A stretch of 64,000 nt of DNA from NCBI GenBank assembly GCA_017547385.1, contig JAFYPU010000010.1:124001-188000 (forward strand), read 5' to 3'. Within the stretch, counting starts at the first letter, position 1. Every line of letters begins with the position of its first letter. The notes below the pieces were generated by a model. That model was given only the letters and a program-made list of their open reading frames with translations. It did no database searches and was not told the origin of the DNA. Below are positions 43,271 to 50,265 of the stretch, in pieces. Origin of the DNA: Bacteroidaceae bacterium (GTDB taxonomy: Bacteria; Bacteroidota; Bacteroidia; Bacteroidales; Bacteroidaceae). The position numbers and the translations under genes are program-made.

Positions 43271-43278
43271 TACCTTTG
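43271..43278 (+). promoter_or_regulatory. -7 box for the PepSY-like pair
   Basis: TACCTTTG, without a TTTG at -33; the upstream region may instead be contacted by the adjacent response regulator. Leader of about 40 bases. Confidence 0.5.
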
Positions 43279-43323
43279 CCATTGTAAACAACAAACAATG
43301 TCAAACTTTTAAAAACAAAAACT

Positions 43324-43773
43324 ATGAAAACAAAACTGACCTCCGCCCTCATCGCATTGCTGAGCGTATTCATCCTGAGCACTCCCGCAGCTGCCGAACA
43401 GGACAGACCCATCACCGTGAACCAACTCCCGGCCACCGCACGCCAAGTCATCAATCAGCATTTCTCAGCCAAGAAAGTGGCGCTTGCCAAGTACGACAAC
43501 GACCTTTTGGACAAGAGTTACGATGTAATCTTTACGGATGGCTGCAAACTCGAGTTCGATGGCAAAGGCAACTGGACCGATATTTCTTGCCCCGGCAGCG
43601 CAGTTCCGGCAGCACTCATCCCCGCCGCCATCACCCAATATGTGAACAGCCACTATGCTGGTGCAAAAATCGTCAAGATTGAACGCGACAAGAAAGAGTA
43701 TGACGTAACATTGCACGACGGCATGGAAATTACTTTCAACAAGAAGTTCCAAGTGATAGACATCGACCGCTAA
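43324..43773 (+). CDS. Periplasmic PepSY-like protein
   Basis: 149 aa with a signal peptide (cut near TPAAAEQ). Two repeats of the PepSY-like (DUF2874) fold: ITVNQLPATARQVINQHFSAKKVALAKYD with YDVIFTDGCKLEFDGKGNW, then ALIPAAITQYVNSHYAGAKIVKIERDKKEYDVTLHDGMEITFN. Related to BLIP-like and PepSY inhibitory domains; probably a periplasmic binding or inhibitory protein. Lies 111 bases after the histidine kinase with its own -7 box. Confidence 0.88.
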   Translation: MKTKLTSALIALLSVFILSTPAAAEQDRPITVNQLPATARQVINQHFSAKKVALAKYDNDLLDKSYDVIFTDGCKLEFDGKGNWTDISCPGSAVPAALIPAAITQYVNSHYAGAKIVKIERDKKEYDVTLHDGMEITFNKKFQVIDIDR

Positions 43774-43825
43774 ATTGCGAAAGCACAGCAAAAAACTAAA
43801 CTACCCCTTTTAACCAACACAAACT

Positions 43826-44269
43826 ATGAGACGACAACTTCACACGCTTATCGCAATGTTCCTCGCTGTATGGACATTCGCCGGATGCGATGACAGCATC
43901 GACATCCCTGCCTCGCAGGTTCCCGGCAATGTGCTGCAGGCTTTCGAACAAACATTGCCCGGCATCACGCCCTTGGAGTGGGAAAAGGGAAACGGCCTCT
44001 ACAAAGCCGAGTTCTATAAGGAAGGACACGAAGGAGAGGTATGGTTCAAACCTGACGGCACTTGGGTACGCACCGAAACCGATGTCAGGATTTTCGAACT
44101 GCCGACCGAAGTTACCGACTATGTAGCGACAAATTTCCCCACGCACCACATCGATGATGCCAACTGGGTGGAAACTCCCGCACAAGCCTATTACGCTCTG
44201 GAACTCGAGAAGAACGGCAAACGCGACAAGCATCTGAAAATTTTGCCTAACGGCGAACCAATCAGCTAA
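43826..44269 (+). CDS. PepSY-like lipoprotein
   Basis: 147 aa. Lipobox at TFAGC (Cys20). Two PepSY-like repeats, the first as ASQVPGNVLQAFEQTLPGITPLEWEKGNGLYKAEF with EVWFKPDGTWVRTETDV, the second as LPTEVTDYVATNFPTHHIDDANWVETPAQAYYALEL. A lipid-anchored relative of the preceding protein, 52 bases downstream, so one transcript and probably one function. Ends before a strong terminator. Confidence 0.87.
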   Translation: MRRQLHTLIAMFLAVWTFAGCDDSIDIPASQVPGNVLQAFEQTLPGITPLEWEKGNGLYKAEFYKEGHEGEVWFKPDGTWVRTETDVRIFELPTEVTDYVATNFPTHHIDDANWVETPAQAYYALELEKNGKRDKHLKILPNGEPIS

Positions 44270-44357
44270 CCCAACATAAAACCTTCAACATCAGAGGGGC
44301 AAAAATCAAAACGGGACAAACAATCATGCTCCTCTGACTAAGAAAAACACACAAAGA

Positions 44358-44402
44358 CATCCCCCGCAACTGCATCATTCGGGAAAGCAGTTGCGGGGGA
44401 TG
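44358..44402. terminator. Bidirectional terminator
   Basis: Perfect 16-bp stem CATCCCCCGCAACTGC and complement, 13-base loop, TTATTTTTT after it on the plus strand. It also serves the minus-strand operon ending at 44458. Confidence 0.88.
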
Positions 44403-44457
44403 CTTATTTTTTCAGATCCCGACCTCACATTTGTGAAAAGCCGAGGGAATTTTCAGC

Positions 44458-45651
44458 TTAGAGTTCCAAATCGCCGTCAAAGATTTCGTGCCAAGGCAGA
44501 CCCTGCTTGTTGAGTTCGTCCATGAAGGGATCGGGATCGAACTCCTCAACATTCCAAACGCCGGGGCGTTTCCAAAGTCCGAGCATAAACATGCGAGCAC
44601 CGATGCATGCGGGAACGCCGGTTGTATAGCTCACGCCCTGCATTCCGGTCTCCTCGTAGGCTGCGCGGTGCGAGCAGTTGTTATATACATAATAGGTGCG
44701 CTCTTTTCCATCCTTAAGACCGCGAATTCGGCAACCGATGCTGGTTTCTCCTTCATAGTTTTCGCCAAGGTCCTGCGGGTTGGGCAAAACTGCCTTCAGG
44801 AACTGCAAAGGCACAATCTTGTGTCCTTCGTAATCGATAGGCACAATGCTGTCCATGCCGATGTTTTGGATGACGCGCAGATGCGTCAGATATTCCTGGC
44901 CAAAGGTCATCCAGAAACGTGCACGCTTGATGGAAGGATAGTTCTTCACGAGGCTTTCGATTTCTTCGTGGTGAAGAAGATAGCTCTCGCGCGGACCGAT
45001 ATTGGGATAGGTCAGCGGTTTGTGAATCTCCAGCGGCTCTGTTTCCACCCACTTTCCGTCTTCCCAATAAAGGCCTTTCTGCGTAATCTCGCGGATGTTG
45101 ATTTCGGGGTTGAAGTTGGTGGCGAAAGCCTTGCCATGGTCGCCGGCGTTGCAGTCCACGATGTCGAGATATTGAATCTCATCGAAGTGGTGCTTGGCTG
45201 CATAGGCGGTATATATGCTCGTAACGCCGGGGTCGAAGCCGCAACCGAGGATGGCTGTGAGTCCGGCTTGTTCGAAGCGTTCTTTGTATGCCCATTGCCA
45301 GGAATACTCGAAATGGGCTTCGTCAATGGGTTCGTAATTGGCTGTGTCGAGGTAGGAACATCCGCACTGCAAGCAAGCCTCCATGATGGTGAGGTCTTGA
45401 TAAGGCAGCGCCAAGTTCATCACGAGGTCGGGGCGGAACTCGTTGAAGAGAGCGCAGAGCTGCTCCACACTGTCGGCATCCACTTGCGCCGTCTTGATGT
45501 CCGGACGACCGATGGCCTTGACTATGGCATCGCACTTTGACTTTGTGCGACTGGCGATCATTATTTCACTGAACACGTCGGTGTTCTGAGCCACCTTGTG
45601 GGCTGCCACGGTGGCCACGCCACCGGCTCCGATGATTAGGACTTTTCCCAT
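44458..45651 (-). CDS. Carboxynorspermidine synthase (saccharopine dehydrogenase family)
   Basis: 397 aa. Rossmann start KVLIIGAGGVATVAAHKVAQ, family stretches NLALPYQDLTIMEACL, CSYLDTANYEP and ILGCGFDPGVTSIYTAYA, and C-terminal SYTTGVPACIGARMFMLG. Reduces the Schiff base of diaminopropane or putrescine with aspartate semialdehyde to carboxynorspermidine or carboxyspermidine, the alternative spermidine route of Bacteroidetes. The decarboxylase partner is not in the window. Last gene of a three-gene minus-strand operon starting at 47153. Confidence 0.9.
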   Translation of the reverse strand: MGKVLIIGAGGVATVAAHKVAQNTDVFSEIMIASRTKSKCDAIVKAIGRPDIKTAQVDADSVEQLCALFNEFRPDLVMNLALPYQDLTIMEACLQCGCSYLDTANYEPIDEAHFEYSWQWAYKERFEQAGLTAILGCGFDPGVTSIYTAYAAKHHFDEIQYLDIVDCNAGDHGKAFATNFNPEINIREITQKGLYWEDGKWVETEPLEIHKPLTYPNIGPRESYLLHHEEIESLVKNYPSIKRARFWMTFGQEYLTHLRVIQNIGMDSIVPIDYEGHKIVPLQFLKAVLPNPQDLGENYEGETSIGCRIRGLKDGKERTYYVYNNCSHRAAYEETGMQGVSYTTGVPACIGARMFMLGLWKRPGVWNVEEFDPDPFMDELNKQGLPWHEIFDGDLEL

Positions 45652-45702
45652 GTTTTTCGGTTTTATGTTTATGATGTTTATTGTCGTTTTCTGAAAAGGT
45701 TT

Positions 45703-46278
45703 TCACCCGAGTTCTTCGCTACGTATGCCGAGGGCAGACATGAGCGAATAGCCCAGGATTTCGTGACCGAAACCTTGCGGTTCGACGGGGTGCATAGCAA
45801 AAAGCGTGATGTGCTTGTTCTCGGCTTCGGCACAGATTTTCTGCACACGAGCCCCCACGGCCTGCATGTCCGGCACGAGGAGCAAACGCTTCACCTGCTG
45901 CGATTCGAGCAGAGCTTCCAGGCTTTGCACGTAGAAGTCGGAAGGCGAGACCACCTCTTCCACCGGAAAGCTGAGCAAAGTGAATTCCGCAATGTTATCC
46001 TTGAAAGCGCGTCCGTTGAGTTCGGTTTCAAAATCTCCCGGACGCAGATTTTCCAATGCTTTCTTTGTTTTGGAATGCAAAAAGACGGCTTGCACGTCGT
46101 TGTCGCCCTGTTGCAATCCTCCGTCGAGTGCCACGCAGTCGAGCCAATGGCACAAATCGCCCACCGGAATGGGACGATTGATCATGCGCTCGAAGTTGAT
46201 GATGAAATCAAAGGCTACGCGGTCCAGATAATCGGCATCGATGAGAATGACGGTCTCACTCCATTTATTTTCTGACAT
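45703..46278 (-). CDS. Conserved Bacteroidales protein (DUF6621-like), unknown function
   Basis: 191 aa, no signal or membrane segment. Alternating strands and helices with an early acidic motif ETVILIDADYLDRVAFDF, later LLLVPDMQAVGARVQKIC and ITLFAMHPVEPQGFGHEILGYSLMSALGI; overall a Rossmann- or PIN-like pattern. The name DUF6621 is from memory and uncertain. It sits 51 bases upstream of the polyamine gene and 26 downstream of the RsiV-like gene. The association with carboxynorspermidine synthase may be meaningful but is not proof of a polyamine role. Confidence 0.7.
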   Translation of the reverse strand: MSENKWSETVILIDADYLDRVAFDFIINFERMINRPIPVGDLCHWLDCVALDGGLQQGDNDVQAVFLHSKTKKALENLRPGDFETELNGRAFKDNIAEFTLLSFPVEEVVSPSDFYVQSLEALLESQQVKRLLLVPDMQAVGARVQKICAEAENKHITLFAMHPVEPQGFGHEILGYSLMSALGIRSEELG

Positions 46279-46304
46279 ATCGAGGGTCGGTTAGAGTGCT
46301 GATT

Positions 46305-47153
46305 TTACTTTCCACACAGTTTGCGTGCTCCCGGCTTCCAAAGTTTGGTCATGGCGGCATAAGGAACAATGGCCCAAGCATCGGCGGTTACAGCTGCCGT
46401 CGGGCAGCCCACCTCATAAAAAGCATAGATGCCATCGGCTTTCAGTGCCGGAGCAGTCTTAGGCAGAGGGAAACGATTGCGCTTCACGCCGGTCAATTGC
46501 AAGCGGTCGCAGAGCGAAGCATAGTTGGCCATTCCGAAGAAACTCTGCAAGCCGTCAGCCACCAGACCATGCAAGGAAGACATGCGGCGAGGCTGCACCA
46601 AATCGCTCCACTGCAGCAAGCCGCCATCCGTCTTGCGGAAAGTGGCCATGCGGCGCAGGTGTTTTCCTTCGCCCTCACCATAGCCGACATAGGCTTCGGC
46701 TTCGAACGTGATGATGCCGCGTGTTTCGTAAACGGGACGCACGGTGTAATCATACGTATAAGTGAGTCGGAAATCGCCTTTCTCCTTACGGCGTTTCTTC
46801 ACAATGTTCTTGATTTCGGCCGTAACGCCCTCAACAAATGCGTGCTCATAGTGTGTAGCCATATCCTCGCACGAAGCGTAAGGCCCGGAGGGAGCCATCT
46901 GCAAAGAGGCAGCCATGAGGCTTTCCACCCATGCATCGACCGAATCCTGCAAGGCATCGCCGCTCACAGGCATCTGCATATCCACACGGAAAGCCAAGGC
47001 GTGAAATTCCTTGACACGCTCCTCCACATTTCGCTGCACATGGTGAAGTGTGAGCGTATCCTGCGCCCAAACTTCTGCCGGCAGGCTGCCATTCGCCCAT
47101 AGCATGGCGAAGAACAGAAGTGTGTATTTTGCAAATTTCTTCATTCTTTCCAT
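46305..47153 (-). CDS. RsiV/DUF3298-like secreted protein
   Basis: 282 aa from the ATG at 47153, or 279 from 47144. The promoter's -7 box ends at 47167, which excludes longer versions. Signal peptide to about PAEVWAQ. The body has the RsiV-like C-terminal DUF3298 pattern: DFRLTYTYDYTVRPVYETRGIITFEAEAYVGYGEGEGKH then GGLLQWSDLVQPRRMSSLHGLVADGL. In Bacillus RsiV this fold binds lysozyme; in Bacteroidales such proteins are common and uncharacterised. No DUF4163-type second domain is obvious. Confidence 0.75.
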   Translation of the reverse strand: MERMKKFAKYTLLFFAMLWANGSLPAEVWAQDTLTLHHVQRNVEERVKEFHALAFRVDMQMPVSGDALQDSVDAWVESLMAASLQMAPSGPYASCEDMATHYEHAFVEGVTAEIKNIVKKRRKEKGDFRLTYTYDYTVRPVYETRGIITFEAEAYVGYGEGEGKHLRRMATFRKTDGGLLQWSDLVQPRRMSSLHGLVADGLQSFFGMANYASLCDRLQLTGVKRNRFPLPKTAPALKADGIYAFYEVGCPTAAVTADAWAIVPYAAMTKLWKPGARKLCGK

Positions 47154-47166
47154 CAGTTTGTATATG

Positions 47167-47197
47167 CAAATATAGTGCAAGGCGAGTGGAATACAAA
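47167..47197 (-). promoter_or_regulatory. Promoter of the RsiV-like/DUF6621-like/polyamine operon
   Basis: Minus strand: TTTG at 47197-47194, 19-base spacer with CTCGCCTTGCAC, TATATTTG at 47174-47167. The leader is at most about 8-16 bases. Confidence 0.82.
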
Positions 47198-47310
47198 ACA
47201 AAATGCAAAGCTTTTGTTTTTATTCCCGAGCCGTAGCCTATCTTGGGCGAAGCCAAAATGGTGCAAGGCGAGCGAAAAGCCAAACTTGTTTGAGCACATT
47301 CGAGCCGAAG
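47167..47310 (-). repeat. Family A locus A6
   Basis: Cores GTGCAAGGCGAG at 47175 and 47261 (86 bp apart), with CCGAGCCGTAGCCTATC and GGGCGAAGCCAAAATG between. The insert next to the second core, CCAAACTTGTTTGAGC (from about 47279), is the reverse complement of the insert in locus A1, so inserts are shared between loci 35 kb apart. The 497-base gap 47154-47650 also holds B5 and the terminator at 47582. Confidence 0.87.
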
Positions 47311-47373
47311 CTGCCCATGGGAGAGATAAACCGAAGCCGAAACCCACGTCGGCAAAGCATTTCGCAGAAATCT

Positions 47374-47426
47374 GCAAGGCGTTTAGAAATTTCTACAGTG
47401 CTTGCAGAATTTTCTAAACGCCTTGT
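47374..47426. repeat. Family B hairpin, copy B5
   Basis: Arms 47374-47397 and 47403-47426 around loop GTGCT, outer arm of the GCAAGGCGTTTAG type, with a few mismatches in the inner A/T part. Confidence 0.88.
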
Positions 47427-47581
47427 GAATTTTTGCTCTCCCCAAGTCTGTTTTTCCGACAAAGTGTCAGGAATGAGAGGGCCAGTTGCTGAAACCGATG
47501 GCTGCCGCTCAGAGTTTTTTCAGTTGGAAACAAAACATCCTTCTTCCCCACCCTGCATGCTGCCACTGCACATAAGAAAAG

Positions 47582-47618
47582 CGGGATGCCCGCTCCGACA
47601 TTCCGGAGGGGCATCCCG
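47582..47618 (-). terminator. Terminator of the NahK-like gene
   Basis: CGGGATGCCcgCTCCG / CGGAGgGGCATCCCG with a 6-base loop and one bulge; TTTTCTTA follows on the minus strand. Confidence 0.82.
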
Positions 47619-47650
47619 TCAATGATAACGGCCGTGCCGATGAGTGAACA

Positions 47651-48739
47651 TCAAGCCAGCTGTTCTGCGATAAAGGCTTGCATGGCAGGAGTTGCGGCTT
47701 CCACACTCTGCAAGAGCTTGAACTGAGCTTTTGAGCGCACGAGGTTGTGCTCGGCATACTGTGTTTTGTAATAAGTATCGCCGTTGATGTAATCAGCCAA
47801 GAAGCGTACGGTCTGCATGTAGGGGAAGAGCGCAGCAGCATAAGGCAGATTCTCGATTTCTAACGGAGTGAGGAAACAACGGGCAGACTTCAGGTAACCT
47901 TCGGTAAAGGCTTTGAAGATGTCCATGTTGAAGTTGACGTTGTCCAAATCCTTGTCGTCTTCTTTTCCGGTGTTGGCGGCAGAACGGAGGAAGTCACCGA
48001 AATCGGAGAAGATGAAGTTGGGCATCACGGTGTCGAGGTCGATAACGCAAAGCACCTTTCCGTCTTGATCGAACAAGATGTTGTCAACTTTGGTATCGCA
48101 ATGGCAAATGCGCTTCGCCAACTTTCCTTCGCGGTGGAGTTGCTCGCCCTTGCACATCACTTCGGCGCGCTTTTCCAGCTCATCGACGAGCCATTGCACC
48201 TCTGCCAAGCGGCCCACTTTGTTTTCCTTCACGGCTTCGCGCAACTGCCACAAGCGGAATTCCATGTTGTGGAAATCCTTGATGGTTTCGCCGAGCTGAA
48301 CGGGAATATCGGCGAGCATGGCTTGGAAGTTGCCGAACGTTTCACCCACGATGTAGGAGCTTTCGGGCGTAACTGCACTCTGTGAAATTGTGTCGGGGAT
48401 GAACACCATCACACGCCAATACTTCTCACCGTCGAAATAGAAGTATTTGCCGTCTTTCGCCTGTACGAACGAGAGCACTTTGCGAGCGATGTCGTCCACA
48501 CCGGCTGCCTCATATTTGGCGCGGATGTGTCCGGTTACGGCCACGATGTTGCCCATCAGCATTTCCACGTCGGGGAAAATCGCGTTGTTGACGTGCTGAA
48601 GCACATAGTCGGGGGCTGCACCCTCGGTTACCACTTTGTAAGTTGTGTTGATGAGTCCGTTGCCCAAAGGCTTCACTTCCGTAACATTGCCTTCGATGTT
48701 AAACTGTGCAACGATGCTTTGCAAATCTTTCTGTTCCAT
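47651..48739 (-). CDS. nahK: N-acetylhexosamine 1-kinase homologue (phosphotransferase family)
   Basis: 362 aa, close in length and sequence pattern to bifidobacterial NahK: LGNGLINTTYKV, HVNNAIFPDVEMLMGNI, catalytic loop HCDTKVDN (213-220, Asp215), VIDLDTVMPNFIFSDFGDFLR and the C-terminal RFLADYINGDTYYKTQYAEHNLVRSKAQFKL. Phosphorylates GlcNAc or GalNAc at C1 using ATP in the cytosol, feeding UDP-HexNAc or glycolysis. The assignment rests on whole-length motif agreement; homoserine kinase-like or choline kinase-like activity is the alternative. Fits the GH20, GH84 and glmM genes nearby. Confidence 0.8.
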   Translation of the reverse strand: MEQKDLQSIVAQFNIEGNVTEVKPLGNGLINTTYKVVTEGAAPDYVLQHVNNAIFPDVEMLMGNIVAVTGHIRAKYEAAGVDDIARKVLSFVQAKDGKYFYFDGEKYWRVMVFIPDTISQSAVTPESSYIVGETFGNFQAMLADIPVQLGETIKDFHNMEFRLWQLREAVKENKVGRLAEVQWLVDELEKRAEVMCKGEQLHREGKLAKRICHCDTKVDNILFDQDGKVLCVIDLDTVMPNFIFSDFGDFLRSAANTGKEDDKDLDNVNFNMDIFKAFTEGYLKSARCFLTPLEIENLPYAAALFPYMQTVRFLADYINGDTYYKTQYAEHNLVRSKAQFKLLQSVEAATPAMQAFIAEQLA

Positions 48740-48811
48740 AGCTGGTAGATTTATGAGGTTAATTAAATGTTTGTTCTTCGCTCAAGGGAGCATTTCCTCG
48801 CCTTGTTCGGG

Positions 48812-48819
48812 CAAAGGTA
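48812..48819 (-). promoter_or_regulatory. -7 box of the NahK-like gene
   Basis: Minus strand TACCTTTG, about 72 bases before the ATG at 48739; no -33 TTTG seen. Confidence 0.5.
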
Positions 48820-48865
48820 AGTAATTTCTGTTAATGTGCAGTGCTTGCAGGCAGCCTTTATTGGG

Positions 48866-49540
48866 TTAGGCATGCATCTGCAGGTCATCATAATCTGTGA
48901 TAATGCCGATATGGGGACGCGCAGCCAACTGTTGCGCCGTATGCACGCCTTTGGCCACCCCCACATAAGCCACACCGGCACGCTCGGCGGCTTCGGCATC
49001 CACGGGATTGTCTCCGAAATAAACGGCTTCGCCCTCCCCGACACCCAGCGAGCGAAGCACATACTCGATTCCTTCTGGCGAGGGTTTCGGAGCACTGACC
49101 TCATCAAGCCCCACCACGAGGGCAAAATGTTCGGCCATGCCGCAGAGTTGCAGGGTGTGCCGAATGACGGCTGTTTCCTTGGTCGAGACGATGGCGCACT
49201 TCACTTCGGCTGCCGAGAGTCGCTTCACAAAGCGTTTGGCATCGGGGAAGAACTTCGTGTGTTCAGCCATGCGCGGACGACAAAGAGCTTTGTATTCCAT
49301 GCGAAGCGACCACAGATAATCGGCATCCGTCTTTCCGGTCATCACACCGAAGCTATCCTCCACGGTCAGGCCGATGGTGGAACGCACCACGCTGTCGGGC
49401 ACTTGCGTGAAGCCATGGCGATGAAGCACCTCTTGATAGCAAGCCACAATCCACGGACTGCCGTCGGCCAGCGTGAGGTCGAAATCGAAGATGCAGGCTT
49501 TCACATGTTTCGGCAATCGCACTTCGTTGTCTGTCTTCAT
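48866..49540 (-). CDS. HAD-superfamily phosphatase, phosphoglycolate phosphatase-like
   Basis: 224 aa. Motif I FDFDLTLADG (Asp19, Asp21), an alpha-helical cap (about 30-95), motif II IVSTKE, motif III with Lys in APKPSPEGI, motif IV YFGDNPVDAEAAERAGV. The subfamily cleaves small phosphate esters such as phosphoglycolate or sugar phosphates; substrate not fixed by sequence. Begins 4 bases after the phosphotyrosine-phosphatase gene, so they share a transcript. The NahK-like gene follows after a 126-base gap with its own promoter box. Confidence 0.85.
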   Translation of the reverse strand: MKTDNEVRLPKHVKACIFDFDLTLADGSPWIVACYQEVLHRHGFTQVPDSVVRSTIGLTVEDSFGVMTGKTDADYLWSLRMEYKALCRPRMAEHTKFFPDAKRFVKRLSAAEVKCAIVSTKETAVIRHTLQLCGMAEHFALVVGLDEVSAPKPSPEGIEYVLRSLGVGEGEAVYFGDNPVDAEAAERAGVAYVGVAKGVHTAQQLAARPHIGIITDYDDLQMHA

Positions 49541-49544
49541 AGCT

Positions 49545-50042
49545 TCAGATTTTCAAAAGGGGGTCAGAGCATTCAGCATCGCAAGCAGCCAAGAGCCCCT
49601 GCGATGCGTCTTCAAGCAAATCGAGCACATATTCAAAATCCTCGGGTCCGCCATAATAGGGGTCGGGCACGTGGTTGTCTGCATGCTCGGTCAGATAATC
49701 TGCCATGAGGCGTATCTTCCGCTCCTCAGCCTCGGTACGTGCCAAGGCACGAAGTCCGCGCAAATTGGCGGCATCCATGCCAATGATGAGGTCGAAGCGC
49801 GAAAAGTCGGAAGCCACCACCGGACGTGAGCGATGCGTCAATTGATAACCGCGACGGGCAGCATGGCTACGCATACGCGGGTCGGCCAACTCGCCTTGGT
49901 GATAATCGATGAGCCCGGCCGAGTCGAGTTCAAACTCATCGGCTCTGCCGGCTGCTGCCACTGCATGGCGAAAAACTTCCTCGGCACTTACGGAACGACA
50001 GATGTTGCCGAGGCAAACAAAGAGTATTTTCTTCTTTTTCAT
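49545..50042 (-). CDS. Low-molecular-weight protein-tyrosine phosphatase
   Basis: 165 aa from the ATG at 50042 (MKKKKILFVCLGNICRS). P-loop C10-LGNIC-R16-S and the general acid in VPDPYYGG. The residues after the P-loop are VSAEEVF, where most relatives have P-x-AE, a small deviation next to the active site. Dephosphorylates Tyr-phosphorylated proteins, in many bacteria those controlling polysaccharide synthesis; no BY-kinase is visible here. First gene of a pair with the HAD phosphatase. Confidence 0.9.
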   Translation of the reverse strand: MKKKKILFVCLGNICRSVSAEEVFRHAVAAAGRADEFELDSAGLIDYHQGELADPRMRSHAARRGYQLTHRSRPVVASDFSRFDLIIGMDAANLRGLRALARTEAEERKIRLMADYLTEHADNHVPDPYYGGPEDFEYVLDLLEDASQGLLAACDAECSDPLLKI

Positions 50043-50144
50043 AATCAAGCGTATGGAAAACCCAAAGCCTCCCTCATTTCTCAACACGGCTTGCCACGTT
50101 TCACGCGTCCAATGACAGGGCGTGAGGGATGCTTACACATTATT

Positions 50145-50158
50145 ATATATACGCGCGC
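50145..50158. repeat. ATATATACGCGCGC, copy 3
   Basis: Same 14-base string as at 21603 and 33531, in the gap between the GH2 gene and the tyrosine-phosphatase gene. Confidence 0.6.
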
Positions 50159-50196
50159 ACGAAGCGCTGGTGCTTTCTGTTTTTTTTGAGAAACAA

Positions 50197-50241
50197 AAAT
50201 GGGAGGTCGTGCAGGCTGCTCACCCGGCTGACCTCCCATTT
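50197..50241 (-). terminator. Terminator of the GH2 gene
   Basis: 12-bp perfect stem AAATGGGAGGTC and complement around an inner GCAGG..CCGGC pairing; TTTTTGTTTC follows on the minus strand. Confidence 0.87.
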
Positions 50242-50265
50242 CCTGAATTTGTTAATCGGATGGAG

